Assembly: GCA_021783695.1 (NCBI GenBank)
Contig: JAJXTO010000006.1
Coordinates: forward strand, 1 to 64,000
Reading direction: 5' to 3'
Length of the DNA stretch: 64,000 nucleotides
Source: Pseudomonadota bacterium
Lineage (GTDB): Bacteria; Pseudomonadota; Gammaproteobacteria; Burkholderiales; Burkholderiaceae_C
Shown: piece after piece, positions 44,684-56,604 of the stretch
How the letters are laid out: every line of letters starts with the position of its first letter
How positions within the stretch are numbered: position 1 is the first letter of the stretch
Position numbers and translations under genes: made by a program
Notes under the pieces: model-generated
What the model was told of the DNA's origin: nothing
Seen by the model: the letters and a program-made list of their open reading frames with translations, nothing else
Databases searched by the model: none

Positions 44684-45655
44684 ACCGGCAGTGTCCAGGA
44701 GCGTGATAGGCCCATGTTCTTTCCCTTGCGGCCAGATGTCATTGCCAAAGGTTTCTGCAAGAAAAGATTCGCCATGTTCCAGGATGAAATAGCGAAACGT
44801 CTCCGCGCCAGGAGACAACAGCTTGGCTAGGCTATTGACTGCATACCAGCGCCGCAGCAAGGGCATACCCTCAATCGACGGCACGGAAAGCAGTCCGCTG
44901 CTCAACTCTAGATTGATGGTGTGCAACGAAAGAAAACTGATGCCCATATTGGCCATGACTGCCTGTTTGATGGTTTCGTTGCTCTGCATTTCGGTGAACA
45001 TCGGCAACTCCATCTGATGTTGATGCAAATATTCTTCAAATGTTGCGCGCGTACCGGATCCCGGCTCGCGGATGATGAAATTGAACTGGGTCAGCAGTGA
45101 AGCTGCATGTGGCCCGCCTGTTGCCAAGGGGTGGTGCGGCGGTGCGATGATCCCCATCGGGTGCGCGGCGAAGGGCTCGGCGCGCGTGGCCATATCGCGG
45201 GGCGGGCGGCCCATGATCGCAAGGTCCAGCTCGCTGTTCTGGAGTTGATTGACCAACTGTTCGCGGTTGCCAACCGAAAGACGCAATTCCACATGGGGAT
45301 ATTCCGCGTGGAAGCGCGCCAGCAGCCGCGGTACGAAATACTGGGCCGTACTCACCATGCCGATGGTCAGCCTCCCTGCCTTGATGCCTCGCAGGCGAGC
45401 CATGGCATCTTCGGCGTCCTTCAATGTAGCCAACACCTTGCGCGCATAGACCACGAGATACTCACCCGTGAGGGTCAGGCTGACGGATTTGCCCTGACGC
45501 TCGAACAAAGGAAGTCCAACCTGCGACTCGAGTTCGCGAATCTGCATGGAGACTGCGGGAGGCGTGAGGTGCATTTCTTTGGCGGCCTTACCGAAATGCA
45601 GATGGCGCGCTGCGGCGCTGAAGACCCGGAGTTGACGGAGGGTGGCATTTTTCAT
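44651..45655 (-). CDS. cbbR: LysR-type regulator CbbR
   Basis: 334 residues. An N-terminal winged helix (KNATLRQLRVFSAAARHLHFGKAAKEMHLTPPAVSMQIRELE) precedes the effector domain (IGMVSTAQYFVPRLLARFHAEYP). This is the CbbR branch, as its divergence from fbp and neighbourhood of carbon-fixation genes suggests. It senses metabolites such as RuBP or NADPH. The start MKNATLRQL (45655) has AGGA 8 nt upstream. It is divergent from fbp across 355 bp that contain a CbbR-like box, suggesting autoregulation. It converges with rsmE. Confidence 0.93.
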   Translation of the reverse strand: MKNATLRQLRVFSAAARHLHFGKAAKEMHLTPPAVSMQIRELESQVGLPLFERQGKSVSLTLTGEYLVVYARKVLATLKDAEDAMARLRGIKAGRLTIGMVSTAQYFVPRLLARFHAEYPHVELRLSVGNREQLVNQLQNSELDLAIMGRPPRDMATRAEPFAAHPMGIIAPPHHPLATGGPHAASLLTQFNFIIREPGSGTRATFEEYLHQHQMELPMFTEMQSNETIKQAVMANMGISFLSLHTINLELSSGLLSVPSIEGMPLLRRWYAVNSLAKLLSPGAETFRYFILEHGESFLAETFGNDIWPQGKEHGPITLLDTAGSAHSSPHQRG

Positions 45656-45686
45656 CAATTTTCCTGATCTCGAGATCAATAAATCG

Positions 45687-45719
45687 TGAATTTACCTTAA
45701 TTCGGAATGCCGCTTAAAT
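45687..45719 (+). promoter_or_regulatory. Putative CbbR box and fbp promoter
   Basis: TGA-ATTTACC-TTA (45687-45699) is a TNA-N7-TNA box differing from the dab box at two of 13 positions. A -35-like TTTACC (45691-45696) within it is 17 bp from TTAAAT (45714-45719), a possible -10. The fbp leader would then be about 285 nt. It starts 32 bp upstream of the cbbR start and could also repress cbbR. Confidence 0.5.
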
Positions 45720-45869
45720 TAGCAACATGCGATATAGGTCTGTGGCAAAAATGCCGCACTGCTATTGTCATTCGCACCGTTTGTGAACGGGCTCCGAAGT
45801 TCATCTTCAGGAGCTTTTACCGCAGCCAATGAAGTCTGTTCATGCGAGTCTCCGTTTTGGGGCTGCGGG

Positions 45870-45923
45870 CTTTTTGAAGTAACTTGGCGCCAGCATGCTG
45901 GCGCGGCAGGTTGCTTCAAAAAG
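45870..45923. repeat. Large inverted repeat in the fbp leader
   Basis: CTTTTTGAAGTAAC (45870-45883) pairs with GTTGCTTCAAAAAG (45910-45923) with one mismatch, and the interior holds a perfect 18-bp palindrome GCGCCAGCATGCTGGCGC (45887-45904). U-rich bases on the 5' arm and A-rich on the 3' arm are the reverse of a terminator, so an RNA-stability or regulatory leader structure is more likely. Confidence 0.75.
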
Positions 45924-46010
45924 TCATCGGGCCTCGCGCCAGCAAATCGTCCTGCGCAGAGTGGCAGGGCAATTTGCTGACCGAGGCCTATAACCATTGG
46001 GAGCCACATC

Positions 46011-47090
46011 ATGCAGTCCGGTCGCACCACAGTCTCAAAATTCCTCATCGAGCAATTGCACGGCACGGACGATCAGGCCGATCTGGCCGCGTTGCTGGTG
46101 GACGTGACCGCCGCGGTCAAGGCCATCTCCGCGATGACCTCCAAGGGGGCGCTCGGCGGTTTCCTCGGCGCGCTCGACACGCAGAACGTGCAGGGCGAAG
46201 TGCAGAAAAAACTCGATGTGCTCTCCAATGACGCCATGATTCAGGCGTGCGAGTGGGGCGGACTGGTCGCCGGCATGGCGTCCGAAGAGATGGATGACCC
46301 CTATGAGCTGCCCAAAGAATTCGAGCGCGGCCCCTACATGCTCATCTTCGATCCGCTCGACGGGTCGAGCAACACCGACGTCAACGTCTCCGTCGGCACC
46401 ATTTTCTCCGTGCTGCGCCACACCAAGATCGGTGACCCCACCGTGGCCGATTACCTGCGTCCGGGCGTCGAGCAGGTCGCTGCCGGTTATGCCATCTACG
46501 GCCCGGCCACCATGCTGGTGCTCACCGTGGGCAAGGGCACGCACGGCTTCACCCTCGACCGTGAGATCGGCAACTTCATCCTCACCCATCCCAATCTGCA
46601 GATTCCGGCGGAAACCAGCGAATTCGCCATCAACACCAGTAACGAGCGTTTCTGGGAGCCGCCCATTCAGCGTTATGTTGCCGAGTGCAAGGCTGGCAAG
46701 ACCGGAGTGCGCGGCCGCGATTTCAATACCCGCTGGATCGCGTCGATGGTGGCCGATGTGCACCGCATCCTGATGCGCGGCGGTATTTTCATGTACCCCA
46801 AGGACACCAAGGATCCGAGCAAGCCGGGCCGCCTGCGCCTGATGTACGAAGCCAATCCGATCGGCATGATCATCGAGCAGGCGGGCGGCGCGGCGTCCAC
46901 CGGACGTGGGCGTATTCTTGAGGTGCAGCCCACCTCGCTGCATCAGCGCGTGCCGGTGATGCTGGGCTCCAAGAACGAGATCGAGCGTCTGGAGCGCTAC
47001 CACGCCGAATACGACCGGGGCGAAGACAAGGCCTTTGAATCCCCGCTGTTCAAAGAGCGTTCGCTGTACCGCGACGAAGCCCGCAGCTGA
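46011..47090 (+). CDS. fbp: Class I fructose-1,6-bisphosphatase
   Basis: 359 residues with the metal/substrate motif [22 protein letters not shown] and [14 protein letters not shown] plus GGIFMYPKD. It removes the C1 phosphate of fructose 1,6-bisphosphate in the cytoplasm, a regenerative Calvin step. First gene of the fbp-prk-tkt-gph-gap-pgk-fba operon, divergent from cbbR. A small ORF begins on its stop codon (TGATG at 47088-47092). Confidence 0.97.
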   Translation: MQSGRTTVSKFLIEQLHGTDDQADLAALLVDVTAAVKAISAMTSKGALGGFLGALDTQNVQGEVQKKLDVLSNDAMIQACEWGGLVAGMASEEMDDPYELPKEFERGPYMLIFDPLDGSSNTDVNVSVGTIFSVLRHTKIGDPTVADYLRPGVEQVAAGYAIYGPATMLVLTVGKGTHGFTLDREIGNFILTHPNLQIPAETSEFAINTSNERFWEPPIQRYVAECKAGKTGVRGRDFNTRWIASMVADVHRILMRGGIFMYPKDTKDPSKPGRLRLMYEANPIGMIIEQAGGAASTGRGRILEVQPTSLHQRVPVMLGSKNEIERLERYHAEYDRGEDKAFESPLFKERSLYRDEARS

Positions 47091-47218
47091 TGTCCGTCGT
47101 CGCCGCGACGGCTCGCGTGCTTGGCCACATGCTCAAGCAGCGCGGACCTGGCGGCGGCAATTGTGATTCGCGCCAGATCAACCCTGGCGGCTGTCCGCGC
47201 AAGATGGGCGCCGCATGA
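47090..47218 (+). CDS. Possible small coupled ORF (42 aa) between fbp and prk
   Basis: An ATG overlapping the fbp stop (TGATG) opens 42 codons: [20 protein letters not shown], a Gly-run, NCDSRQINPGGCPRKMGAA end. It ends 34 bp before prk, fills most of the 162-bp gap, and has two Cys in a short span. No family is recognised. It could be chance; only the start-stop coupling argues for it. Confidence 0.3.
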   Translation: MSVVAATARVLGHMLKQRGPGGGNCDSRQINPGGCPRKMGAA

Positions 47219-47252
47219 ATTGATTTCCTTGTATTGAAAAGAGGCTCGCACC

Positions 47253-48128
47253 ATGTCTGTCAAACATCCCATCATTGCCATCACCGGGTCGTCGGGCGCC
47301 GGCACCACCACGGTGATGCGCAGCTTCCAGCACATCTTCCGCCGTGAGAACCTCGCCGCGCAGATCGTCGAAGGCGATTCCTTCCATCGTTACAACCGGA
47401 TGGAAATGCGCGAGGAAATGAAAAAGCAGGAAGCTGCAGGCAACCGCCACTTCAGCCACTTTGGCCCTGGCGCCAATCTGCTGGGCGAACTGGAGAATGT
47501 GTTCAAGACCTATGGCGAGACCGGTGGCGGCAAGGTGCGCAAGTACATCCATGATGCGGGCGAGGCCGCCGAATTCGGCGTCGAACCCGGCAACTTCACC
47601 GAATGGAAAGACATCAAGCCGGGTTCCGATCTGATGTTTTATGAAGGTCTGCACGGCGGCTATGCCGCTGGCGACATCGATGTGGCCAAGCAGGTCGACC
47701 TGCTGGTCGGCGTGGTGCCCATCATCAACCTGGAGTGGATCCAGAAGCTGCACCGTGACCAGATCCAGCGCGGCTATTCGCAGGAAGCGGTGATGGACAC
47801 CATCCTGCGCCGCATGCCAGATTATGTTCATCACATCACGCCGCAGTTCTCGCGCACCCACGTCAACTTCCAGCGCGTGCCCACGGTGGACACCTCCAAT
47901 CCCTTCATCGCCAAGGACATCCCCACGCTCGACGAGAGCATGGTGGTCATCCGCTTCGCGAACCCCAAGGGCATCGACTTTCCCTACCTGCTGTCCATGC
48001 TCCACGACTCGTGGATGAGCCGCCCCAACACCCTGGTGGTGCCTGGCGGCAAGATGGGCATTGCCATGCAACTCATTTTCACCCCCATGATCCTGCGCTT
48101 GATGGATCTCAAGCGCCGCGCCGGCTAA
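47253..48128 (+). CDS. prkB: Phosphoribulokinase
   Basis: 291 residues, bacterial (octameric, type I) phosphoribulokinase. [14 protein letters not shown] is the P-loop; [29 protein letters not shown] and [10 protein letters not shown] are the substrate and allosteric segments. It makes RuBP, the substrate of CbbLS. It lies 16 bp before tkt. Confidence 0.97.
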   Translation: MSVKHPIIAITGSSGAGTTTVMRSFQHIFRRENLAAQIVEGDSFHRYNRMEMREEMKKQEAAGNRHFSHFGPGANLLGELENVFKTYGETGGGKVRKYIHDAGEAAEFGVEPGNFTEWKDIKPGSDLMFYEGLHGGYAAGDIDVAKQVDLLVGVVPIINLEWIQKLHRDQIQRGYSQEAVMDTILRRMPDYVHHITPQFSRTHVNFQRVPTVDTSNPFIAKDIPTLDESMVVIRFANPKGIDFPYLLSMLHDSWMSRPNTLVVPGGKMGIAMQLIFTPMILRLMDLKRRAG

Positions 48129-48144
48129 ACCTGGGATACGCACC

Positions 48145-50172
48145 ATGACCACTCTGCAACTCGACACCCAACAACGCCGCCGCCTGGCCAACGCCATCCG
48201 CTTCCTCGCCATCGACGGTGTGCAGGCAGCCAACTCCGGCCACCCCGGCGCCCCGATGGGCATGGCCGACATCGCCGAAGTGCTGTGGCGCAATCACATG
48301 CACCACAACCCGGCCAACCCGCACTGGGCCAACCGCGACCGCTTCGTGCTGTCCAACGGCCACGGCTCGATGCTGATTTACGCCCTGCTGCACCTCACCG
48401 GCTACGACCTGCCAATCGAGGAAATCAAGCGTTTCCGCCAGTTGCACAGCAAAACCCCGGGTCACCCCGAGGTGGGCTACACCCCCGGCGTGGAAACCAC
48501 CACCGGCCCGCTGGGACAGGGCATCGCCAACGGCGTGGGCATGGCGCTGGCCGAAAAATTGCTGGCCGCGCAGTTCAACCAGCCGGGCCATGCCATCGTC
48601 GATCACCACACCTATGTGTTCCTCGGTGACGGCTGTCTGATGGAGGGCATCAGCCACGAGGTCTGCTCGCTGGCCGGCACGCTGGGGCTGAACAAGCTCA
48701 TCGCGTATTACGACGACAACGGCATTTCCATCGACGGCCACGTCGAGCACTGGTTCTCCGACAACACCGCGCAGCGCTTCCAGGCCTATGGCTGGAACGT
48801 CATCGGCCCCATCGACGGCCATGACGCCGTTGCCGTGGAAAAGGCCACGTCCGAAGCGAAGATGAGTGACAAGCCCACCCTCATCATCTGCCGCACCACC
48901 ATCGGCTGGGGTTCGCCCAACAAGGCCGGTACGCACGATGTGCACGGCGCCGCACTTGGCCAGGCCGAAGCCGACGCCACCCGCAAGGCGCTGGGCTGGG
49001 ACTACGGTCCGTTCGAAATCCCCGCCGACATCTACCAGGCCTGGGACGCGAAGTTCCACGGCGCCAAGCTCGAGGCCGACTGGAACGCGCGTTTTGCCGC
49101 CTACGAAAAGGCGCACCCCGCACTCGCCGCCGAGTTCAAGCGCCGCATGGTGGGCGATCTGCCCGCCGACTGGGGACAGACCGTGCAGACCCTGTACGCC
49201 AAGGCCCGCGAAGTCACCGCAGCCACCGCCACCCGCAAGTCCTCGCAGATCGCGCTGGAAACCCTGGTGCCTGCGCTGCCTGGCCTGTTCGGCGGCTCGG
49301 CCGACCTCACCGGTTCCAACCTCACCGCCGTGAAAGCCTCGCATTCGTTCGAGAAGGCCGCGCCGGGCACGGCGTTCAACTACCTGTCGTACGGCGTGCG
49401 TGAGTTCGGCATGGTGGCCATGATGAACGGCATGGCGCTGCACGGCGGCTTCCTGCCCTATGGCGGCACCTTCCTGATGTTCTCCGACTACTCGCGCAAC
49501 GGCGTGCGCATGAGCGCGCTGATGAAGCAGCGTGTCATCCACGTGTTCTCGCACGACTCCATCGGTTTGGGCGAAGACGGCCCGACCCACCAGCCGATCG
49601 AGCAGCCGTCCAGTCTGCGCCTCATCCCCAACCTGGACGTGTGGCGTCCGGCCGACGTGCTCGAAACCGCCGTGGCCTGGAAGCATGCCATCGAGCGCAA
49701 GCACGGGCCCAGCGCGCTGTTGCTGTCGCGCCAGAATCTGGTCTCGAGCCAGCATCCGGAAGACGCCGAGCGCTTGATCTCCCGTGGCGGCTATGTGCTG
49801 TCCGACGCCGCGGGCGGCAGGCCGCAGATCGTGCTGATCGCCACCGGCTCCGAAGTGGAAATCGCCCTGAAGGCGCAGGCGCAACTGCAGGAGGGTGGCG
49901 TCGCCACGCGCGTGGTCTCCATGCCGTGCACCAACGCATTCGACCGGCAGGACCCCGCTTACCGCAATGCGGTGCTGCCCACGGGTGTGCCGCGCGTGGC
50001 CATCGAAGCGGCGCACCCCGACTTCTGGCACAAGTACGTCGGCCTGAATGGCGGCATCGTCGGCATCGCCACTTTTGGCGAATCCGCGCCCGCGCCGCAG
50101 CTCTACCAGCACTTCAAGGTGACTGCGGAGCATGCGGTGGCCGTGGCCAAGTCCGTGCTGCAGGCAGCCTGA
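48145..50172 (+). CDS. tkt: Transketolase
   Basis: 675 residues. The thiamine site [20 protein letters not shown] ending [11 protein letters not shown] is complete, as are [17 protein letters not shown] and the C-terminal [12 protein letters not shown]. It moves two-carbon units among Calvin sugars. It is 16 bp after prk; gph follows by 10 bp. Confidence 0.97.
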   Translation: MTTLQLDTQQRRRLANAIRFLAIDGVQAANSGHPGAPMGMADIAEVLWRNHMHHNPANPHWANRDRFVLSNGHGSMLIYALLHLTGYDLPIEEIKRFRQLHSKTPGHPEVGYTPGVETTTGPLGQGIANGVGMALAEKLLAAQFNQPGHAIVDHHTYVFLGDGCLMEGISHEVCSLAGTLGLNKLIAYYDDNGISIDGHVEHWFSDNTAQRFQAYGWNVIGPIDGHDAVAVEKATSEAKMSDKPTLIICRTTIGWGSPNKAGTHDVHGAALGQAEADATRKALGWDYGPFEIPADIYQAWDAKFHGAKLEADWNARFAAYEKAHPALAAEFKRRMVGDLPADWGQTVQTLYAKAREVTAATATRKSSQIALETLVPALPGLFGGSADLTGSNLTAVKASHSFEKAAPGTAFNYLSYGVREFGMVAMMNGMALHGGFLPYGGTFLMFSDYSRNGVRMSALMKQRVIHVFSHDSIGLGEDGPTHQPIEQPSSLRLIPNLDVWRPADVLETAVAWKHAIERKHGPSALLLSRQNLVSSQHPEDAERLISRGGYVLSDAAGGRPQIVLIATGSEVEIALKAQAQLQEGGVATRVVSMPCTNAFDRQDPAYRNAVLPTGVPRVAIEAAHPDFWHKYVGLNGGIVGIATFGESAPAPQLYQHFKVTAEHAVAVAKSVLQAA

Positions 50173-50182
50173 GCGTCCCGGA

Positions 50183-51986
<1,804 letters not shown>

Positions 51987-52045
51987 TGTCGTTCCCCTGC
52001 GGATCTGTGCGCAGACCCGCAGGGAGTTGAACCGAGGAGAGACTG

Positions 52046-53251
52046 ATGCAAATTCTGACCTTTGAAGAAGTGTGCAAGCGCGGTTTCGCCCAGGACAAAC
52101 GCGTGTTCATCCGCGCCGACCTGAACGTGCCGCTCAACGACAAGGGCGAGATCACCGAAGACACCCGCGTGCGCGCCTCCGTGCCCGCGGTGAAAATGGC
52201 GCTCGATGCCGGTGCCGGGGTGATGATCACCTCGCACCTGGGCCGCCCCACCGAGGGCGAGTTCAAACCGGAAGACTCGCTGGCTCCCGTGGCCAAGCGC
52301 ATGAGCGAACTGCTGGGCCTGCCGGTCAAGCTGCAGGCCAACTGGGTGGACGGCGGTTTTGATGTGCGTCCCGGCGAGGTGGTCATGCTGGAGAATGCCC
52401 GCGTCAACAAGGGCGAGAAGAAGAACGACGACGCGCTGTCGCAAAAAATCGCCAAGCTCTGCGACATCTACGTGAACGATGCCTTCGGCACCGCGCACCG
52501 CGCCGAAGCCACAACCTACGGCATCGCCAAATACGCGCCTATCGCCTGCGCAGGCCCGCTGCTGGCCGCCGAAATCGACGCCATCAGCCGCGCACTGGAA
52601 AAACCGGCACGTCCGCTGGTGGCCATCGTCGCTGGCTCCAAGGTGTCGACCAAGCTCACCATCCTGCAGGCGCTGGCCGACAAGGTCGATGGCCTGATCG
52701 TGGGCGGCGGCATTGCCAACACCTTCATGCTGGCCGAGGGCCTGCCCATCGGCAAGAGCCTGGCCGAGCCCGATCTGGTCGATGAGGCGAAGAAAGTCAT
52801 CGCCAAGATGAAGGCCCGCGGCGCCGAAGTGCCGATTCCCGTGGACGTGGTCGTGGCTGACCGCTTTGCCGCCGACGCCAAGGCCACGGTCAAGGATGCC
52901 AAGGACGTCAGCTCCGACGACATGATCCTGGACATCGGCCCCAGGACCGCGCAACTGCTGGCCGACAAGCTCAAGACTGCCGGTACCATCGTCTGGAACG
53001 GCCCGGTCGGCGTGTTCGAGTTCGATGCCTTCGCCAACGGCACCAAGACCGTTGCCGAGGCCATCGCCAGCAGCAAGGGCTTTTCCATCGCCGGAGGCGG
53101 TGACACGCTGGCGGCGATTGCCAAGTACGGCATCACCGACCAGATCGGCTATATCTCCACCGGTGGAGGCGCCTTCCTGGAAATTCTCGAAGGCAAGACA
53201 CTGCCCGCTTTCGAGATCCTGCAGCAGCGCGCCAAGCAGCCGCTGTCCTGA
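52046..53251 (+). CDS. pgk: Phosphoglycerate kinase
   Basis: 401 residues. [50 protein letters not shown] and [11 protein letters not shown] are canonical two-domain PGK segments. It phosphorylates 3-phosphoglycerate, the RuBisCO product. AGGAGAG lies before the ATG. Confidence 0.97.
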   Translation: MQILTFEEVCKRGFAQDKRVFIRADLNVPLNDKGEITEDTRVRASVPAVKMALDAGAGVMITSHLGRPTEGEFKPEDSLAPVAKRMSELLGLPVKLQANWVDGGFDVRPGEVVMLENARVNKGEKKNDDALSQKIAKLCDIYVNDAFGTAHRAEATTYGIAKYAPIACAGPLLAAEIDAISRALEKPARPLVAIVAGSKVSTKLTILQALADKVDGLIVGGGIANTFMLAEGLPIGKSLAEPDLVDEAKKVIAKMKARGAEVPIPVDVVVADRFAADAKATVKDAKDVSSDDMILDIGPRTAQLLADKLKTAGTIVWNGPVGVFEFDAFANGTKTVAEAIASSKGFSIAGGGDTLAAIAKYGITDQIGYISTGGGAFLEILEGKTLPAFEILQQRAKQPLS

Positions 53252-53294
53252 AACCCTGCTGAAAACCCGATTCATTTTTCTTGAGGAGACCGTC

Positions 53295-54359
53295 ATGGCC
53301 CTGATTTCCCTGCGTCAATTGCTCGACCACGCTGCCGAGCATTCCTACGGCGTCCCCGCCTTCAACGTCAATAATCTCGAACAGGTGCGCGCCATCATGG
53401 AAGCCGCCGACGAGACCAACTCGCCGGTCATCCTGCAGGCCTCGGCCGGGGCCCGCAAGTACGCCGGTGCGCCCTTCCTGCGCCACCTCATCGAGGCAGC
53501 AGTCGAGGAGTGGCCGCACATTCCCGTGGTGATGCACCAAGATCACGGCACCAGCCCCGCGGTGTGCCAGCGCTCCATCCAGCTCGGTTTCTCGTCGGTG
53601 ATGATGGACGGCTCGCTGGGCACCGACGGCAAGACGCCGACCACCTATGAGTACAACGTCGAGGTCACCCGCCGCACGGTCGAGATGTCGCACGCCTGCG
53701 GCGTGTCGGTCGAAGGCGAACTCGGCTGCCTGGGCTCGCTCGAAACCGGCACCGCCGGCGAGGAAGACGGCATCGGCGCTGAAGGCGTGCTCGATCACAG
53801 CCAACTCCTCACCGACCCCGAGGAAGCCGCCGATTTCGTCAAGAAGACCCATGTCGATGCGTTGGCCATTGCCATCGGCACCAGCCACGGCGCTTACAAG
53901 TTCACCCGCCCCCCCACCGGCGACATTCTGGCCATCGGCCGTATCAAGGAGATCCACGCCCGCATCCCCAACACCCACCTGGTGATGCACGGCTCGTCCT
54001 CGGTGCCGCAAGAGTGGCTCAAGATCATCAACTCCTACGGCGGCGACATGGGCGAGACCTATGGCGTGCCGGTGGAAGAAATCGTCGAAGGCATCAAGCA
54101 CGGCGTGCGCAAGGTCAACATCGACACCGATCTGCGCATGGCTTCCACCGGAGCCACCCGCAAGTTCCTCGCCGAGCACCCGAAAGAGTTCGACCCGCGC
54201 AAATTCCTCATCGCCTCGACCAAGGCCATGAAGGACATCTGCAAGGCCCGTTACGAGGCCTTCGGCACCGCGGGCAATGCCGCCAGGATCAAGCCGATCA
54301 CCCTGGAGGAGATGTACAAGCGCTACGACAAGGGTCTGCTCGACCCCAAGATCAACTGA
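53295..54359 (+). CDS. fba: Class II fructose-bisphosphate aldolase (CbbA type)
   Basis: 354 residues. [19 protein letters not shown], the zinc-site [26 protein letters not shown] and GTSHGAYKF identify a class II enzyme; [20 protein letters not shown] holds a further metal His. It condenses triose phosphates and can also make sedoheptulose bisphosphate. Last gene of the operon. Confidence 0.97.
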   Translation: MALISLRQLLDHAAEHSYGVPAFNVNNLEQVRAIMEAADETNSPVILQASAGARKYAGAPFLRHLIEAAVEEWPHIPVVMHQDHGTSPAVCQRSIQLGFSSVMMDGSLGTDGKTPTTYEYNVEVTRRTVEMSHACGVSVEGELGCLGSLETGTAGEEDGIGAEGVLDHSQLLTDPEEAADFVKKTHVDALAIAIGTSHGAYKFTRPPTGDILAIGRIKEIHARIPNTHLVMHGSSSVPQEWLKIINSYGGDMGETYGVPVEEIVEGIKHGVRKVNIDTDLRMASTGATRKFLAEHPKEFDPRKFLIASTKAMKDICKARYEAFGTAGNAARIKPITLEEMYKRYDKGLLDPKIN

Positions 54360-54387
54360 TCTTCGCGCGTCGCGGCGCTGCCTCACC

Positions 54388-54418
54388 GACAACCCCGGCG
54401 CCTGCCGGGGTTGTCGTC
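54388..54418 (+). terminator. Terminator hairpin after fba
   Basis: A perfect 12-bp stem GACAACCCCGGC/GCCGGGGTTGTC with loop GCCT follows fba by 28 nt. The tail (GTCTGTG) has few T residues, so the termination may be partial, letting transcription reach the redoxin and cbbY. Confidence 0.65.
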
Positions 54419-54459
54419 TGTGCGATTGCCCGCCCTTCCACCAAGCCAAGGAGACTTGC

Positions 54460-55017
54460 ATGGCTGCCACCGCCGACCCCCTGCAACGCGGCTTTGCCGC
54501 TCCCGCCTTTTCGCTGCCCGGCATCGACGGGCGTACGCATACTCTGGCCGATCTGCGCGGCCCAAACGGGCTGCTGGTCATGTTCATCTGCAACCACTGC
54601 CCCTATGTGCAGGCCGTGGCAGACCGCATCAAGCGCGATACCGACGCACTGCGCGCGCTGGGCGTCAATGCCGCGGCGATCAACAGCAACGACGTGACAG
54701 CCTACCCGGAGGATTCGTTCGACAACATGAAGCTGTTCGCTGCCCAACACGGCTTCGGCTTTCCCTATCTGTTCGACGCGTCGCAGGCCGTGGCCAAGGC
54801 TTACGGCGCGGTCTGCACGCCTGATTTTTTCGGCTTCAACGCCGATCTGAAGCTGCAATACCGCGGCCAGCTCGACGCTTCGCGCAAGCAGGCTGCAGCG
54901 CCCGATGTGCGCCGCGATTTGTTCGAGGCCATGAAGCAGATCGCCGCCACCGGCGTCGGCCCCGATGCGCAATATCCCAGCATCGGCTGCTCCATCAAAT
55001 GGAAGGACGGGGAGTGA
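54460..55017 (+). CDS. Thioredoxin-like/AhpC-TSA family redoxin
   Basis: 185 residues, thioredoxin fold with MFICNHCPYVQAVADRIKRD (Cys-x-x-Cys), INSNDVTAYPEDSFDNMK and CTPDFFGFNADLKLQYRGQLD. This is the widespread small redoxin family with a CNHCPYV motif whose client is unknown. No signal peptide. It may maintain thiols for carbon-fixation enzymes; that is inferred from position only. cbbY follows after 1 bp. Confidence 0.82.
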   Translation: MAATADPLQRGFAAPAFSLPGIDGRTHTLADLRGPNGLLVMFICNHCPYVQAVADRIKRDTDALRALGVNAAAINSNDVTAYPEDSFDNMKLFAAQHGFGFPYLFDASQAVAKAYGAVCTPDFFGFNADLKLQYRGQLDASRKQAAAPDVRRDLFEAMKQIAATGVGPDAQYPSIGCSIKWKDGE

Positions 55018-55018
55018 G

Positions 55019-55777
55019 ATGCCGCAATTGGAAGCCCTGATTTTCGACGTCGACGGCACCCTGGCCGAGACCGAGCGCGACGGCCACCGCATCGCCTTCA
55101 ACCAGGCCTTCGCCGATGCCGGTCTGAACTGGCATTGGGATGTGCCGACCTATGGCCGCCTGCTGGCCATCACCGGCGGCAAGGAGCGCATGCTGGCCTA
55201 TTGGCAGGAGATCGATCCGCAGGCGGCGGCAAGGCCGGAAGCTGCGGGCCTGATCGCCGAACTGCACCGCCGCAAGACCGCGCATTATGTGCGGCTGGTG
55301 GCCGAAGGCGGCATTGGCCTGCGCCCCGGCGTGCGCCGGGTGCTGGAGCAGGCCCGCGGTGCCGGGCTGCGCCTGGCCATTGCCACCACCACCACGCCGG
55401 ACAATGTCGAAGCGCTGATCAACGCCACACTGGGGGCGGGCGGCATGGGCTGGTTCGAGATCGTGGGCGCGGGCGACGCGGTGCCCCGCAAAAAGCCCGA
55501 CCCCGGCATCTACACCTGGGTGCTGCAGCGCATGGCCCTGCGCCCGGAGCAATGCCTGGCGTTTGAGGATTCGACCAACGGCCTGCGCGCCGCGCACGGC
55601 GCGGGTCTGCGCACCTTGGTCACCACCGGGGCCTACACCCATCACGAAAACTTTGACGGCGCGCTCGCCTGGCTCGACGGCCTGGGCGACGAGGCCGCCC
55701 CAGCCTCCGGGCAGGTGCGGGGACAGCCGTGGTCGGGCGTGGTCGGTCTTGCCGAGTTGCGGCAGTGGGCGGACTGA
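55019..55777 (+). CDS. cbbY: HAD phosphatase CbbY (xylulose-1,5-bisphosphate phosphatase)
   Basis: 252 residues with a HAD motif LIFDVDGTLAETERDGHRIAFN, the CbbY cap (WDVPTYGRLLAITGGKERM), KKPDPGIYTWVLQRM and AFEDSTNGLRAAHGAG. CbbY removes the RuBisCO inhibitor xylulose 1,5-bisphosphate, so it complements gph and the CbbQO activase. It starts two bases after the redoxin stop and is convergent with the secreted protein gene downstream. Confidence 0.9.
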   Translation: MPQLEALIFDVDGTLAETERDGHRIAFNQAFADAGLNWHWDVPTYGRLLAITGGKERMLAYWQEIDPQAAARPEAAGLIAELHRRKTAHYVRLVAEGGIGLRPGVRRVLEQARGAGLRLAIATTTTPDNVEALINATLGAGGMGWFEIVGAGDAVPRKKPDPGIYTWVLQRMALRPEQCLAFEDSTNGLRAAHGAGLRTLVTTGAYTHHENFDGALAWLDGLGDEAAPASGQVRGQPWSGVVGLAELRQWAD

Positions 55778-55786
55778 CGGTGCCGG

Positions 55787-56479
55787 TCAGCCGATCACGC
55801 TGAGCGATTTCGGCGGCAGCAGGACGCCTTGCGCATCCTCCGCGCCCAGGGCGCGCTGCAGATGTTGGATGCGCGGCAGGTTGGTGGCGCCCGGCTGCTG
55901 GGTGTATTGATCCAGCCGCGCGGTCTTGCCCACCCAGGTTCCCAGGCGCACACGCACCGGCTGCGCACTCTGGTTCACCATCAGCACGCGGCTGCCGTGC
56001 AGGCCGATAAAGCTTGCGCCGGTGAGTGCGGACATTGGCTTGTCATCGGCGCCTGCCGTCAGCAGCGGGGCGCCGGGAAAGTCGAGCTTGACCAGATTGT
56101 TCGCCTGCTCCGCCGCGCGGATCCAGGCGGCAGCCAGCGCACTTGGCGCAGGACACAACATGGCCTTGGGCAGTGTGGCCTGACCGTCGGGCACCGCGGC
56201 CTGATCGAGCGTGCGCAGCAGTCTGGCCGAGGCGTCGAGCTGAGCGTCCCACGCGGGGGAGGCCACCTTGATGCCGTGACAGGGCTGGCGCACCGCGGTG
56301 AGCAGCTCAGCGGGCAGGATGCGCATGACATCATCCGGGCCGGCGGTCAGGCTGGGAGCTGCACCCGCAGCGGTTTGCGCCAAGGCGGCAGGCTGCCAGG
56401 CGAGCACCGCCAGACCGAGGGCGGCAAGGCCTTGGAGCAGGCGGGCGGTACGGGGGGAACGAGGGCGAAATCTGGGCAT
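55787..56479 (-). CDS. Secreted/periplasmic protein of unknown function
   Basis: 230 residues. A signal peptide (hydrophobic core LLQGLAALGLAVLAWQPAALAQ) precedes a region with MRILPAELLTAVRQPCHGIKV, LLRTLDQAAVPDGQATL, FIGLHGSRVLMVNQSAQPVRV and a C-terminal QGVLLPPKSLSVIG. I do not recognise the family. The ATG at 56479 has no clear ribosome site. It is convergent with cbbY, and 125 bp of GC-rich sequence separate its start from holA, which is upstream of it on the same strand. Confidence 0.6.
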   Translation of the reverse strand: MPRFRPRSPRTARLLQGLAALGLAVLAWQPAALAQTAAGAAPSLTAGPDDVMRILPAELLTAVRQPCHGIKVASPAWDAQLDASARLLRTLDQAAVPDGQATLPKAMLCPAPSALAAAWIRAAEQANNLVKLDFPGAPLLTAGADDKPMSALTGASFIGLHGSRVLMVNQSAQPVRVRLGTWVGKTARLDQYTQQPGATNLPRIQHLQRALGAEDAQGVLLPPKSLSVIG

Positions 56480-56604
56480 GATGAAAAGTTGCGGAGAATG
56501 CCGCGCCGGGGCGGCTGAACTGAAAAACGAAGCCTGCCGCGCAGCAGACATCCGGGGGGACAACGGAGGTTGCGCAGTGTCCGACTTGCGGAGGGCGCAA
56601 GAGT

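Larger units (their letters stand above)
45656..46010. other. cbbR-fbp divergent regulatory region
   Basis: 355 bp without a supported gene. The cbbR-side 60 bp are AT-rich and hold a CbbR-like box; the fbp-side 140 bp contain a large inverted repeat and smaller palindromes such as CCGTT-TGTG-AACGG near 45777-45790. A long structured fbp leader is suggested. Confidence 0.65.

Noticed and set aside
45870-45923. Rho-independent terminator between cbbR and fbp
   Set aside because: The U-rich and A-rich bases lie on the wrong arms, and no U-tract follows on either strand.
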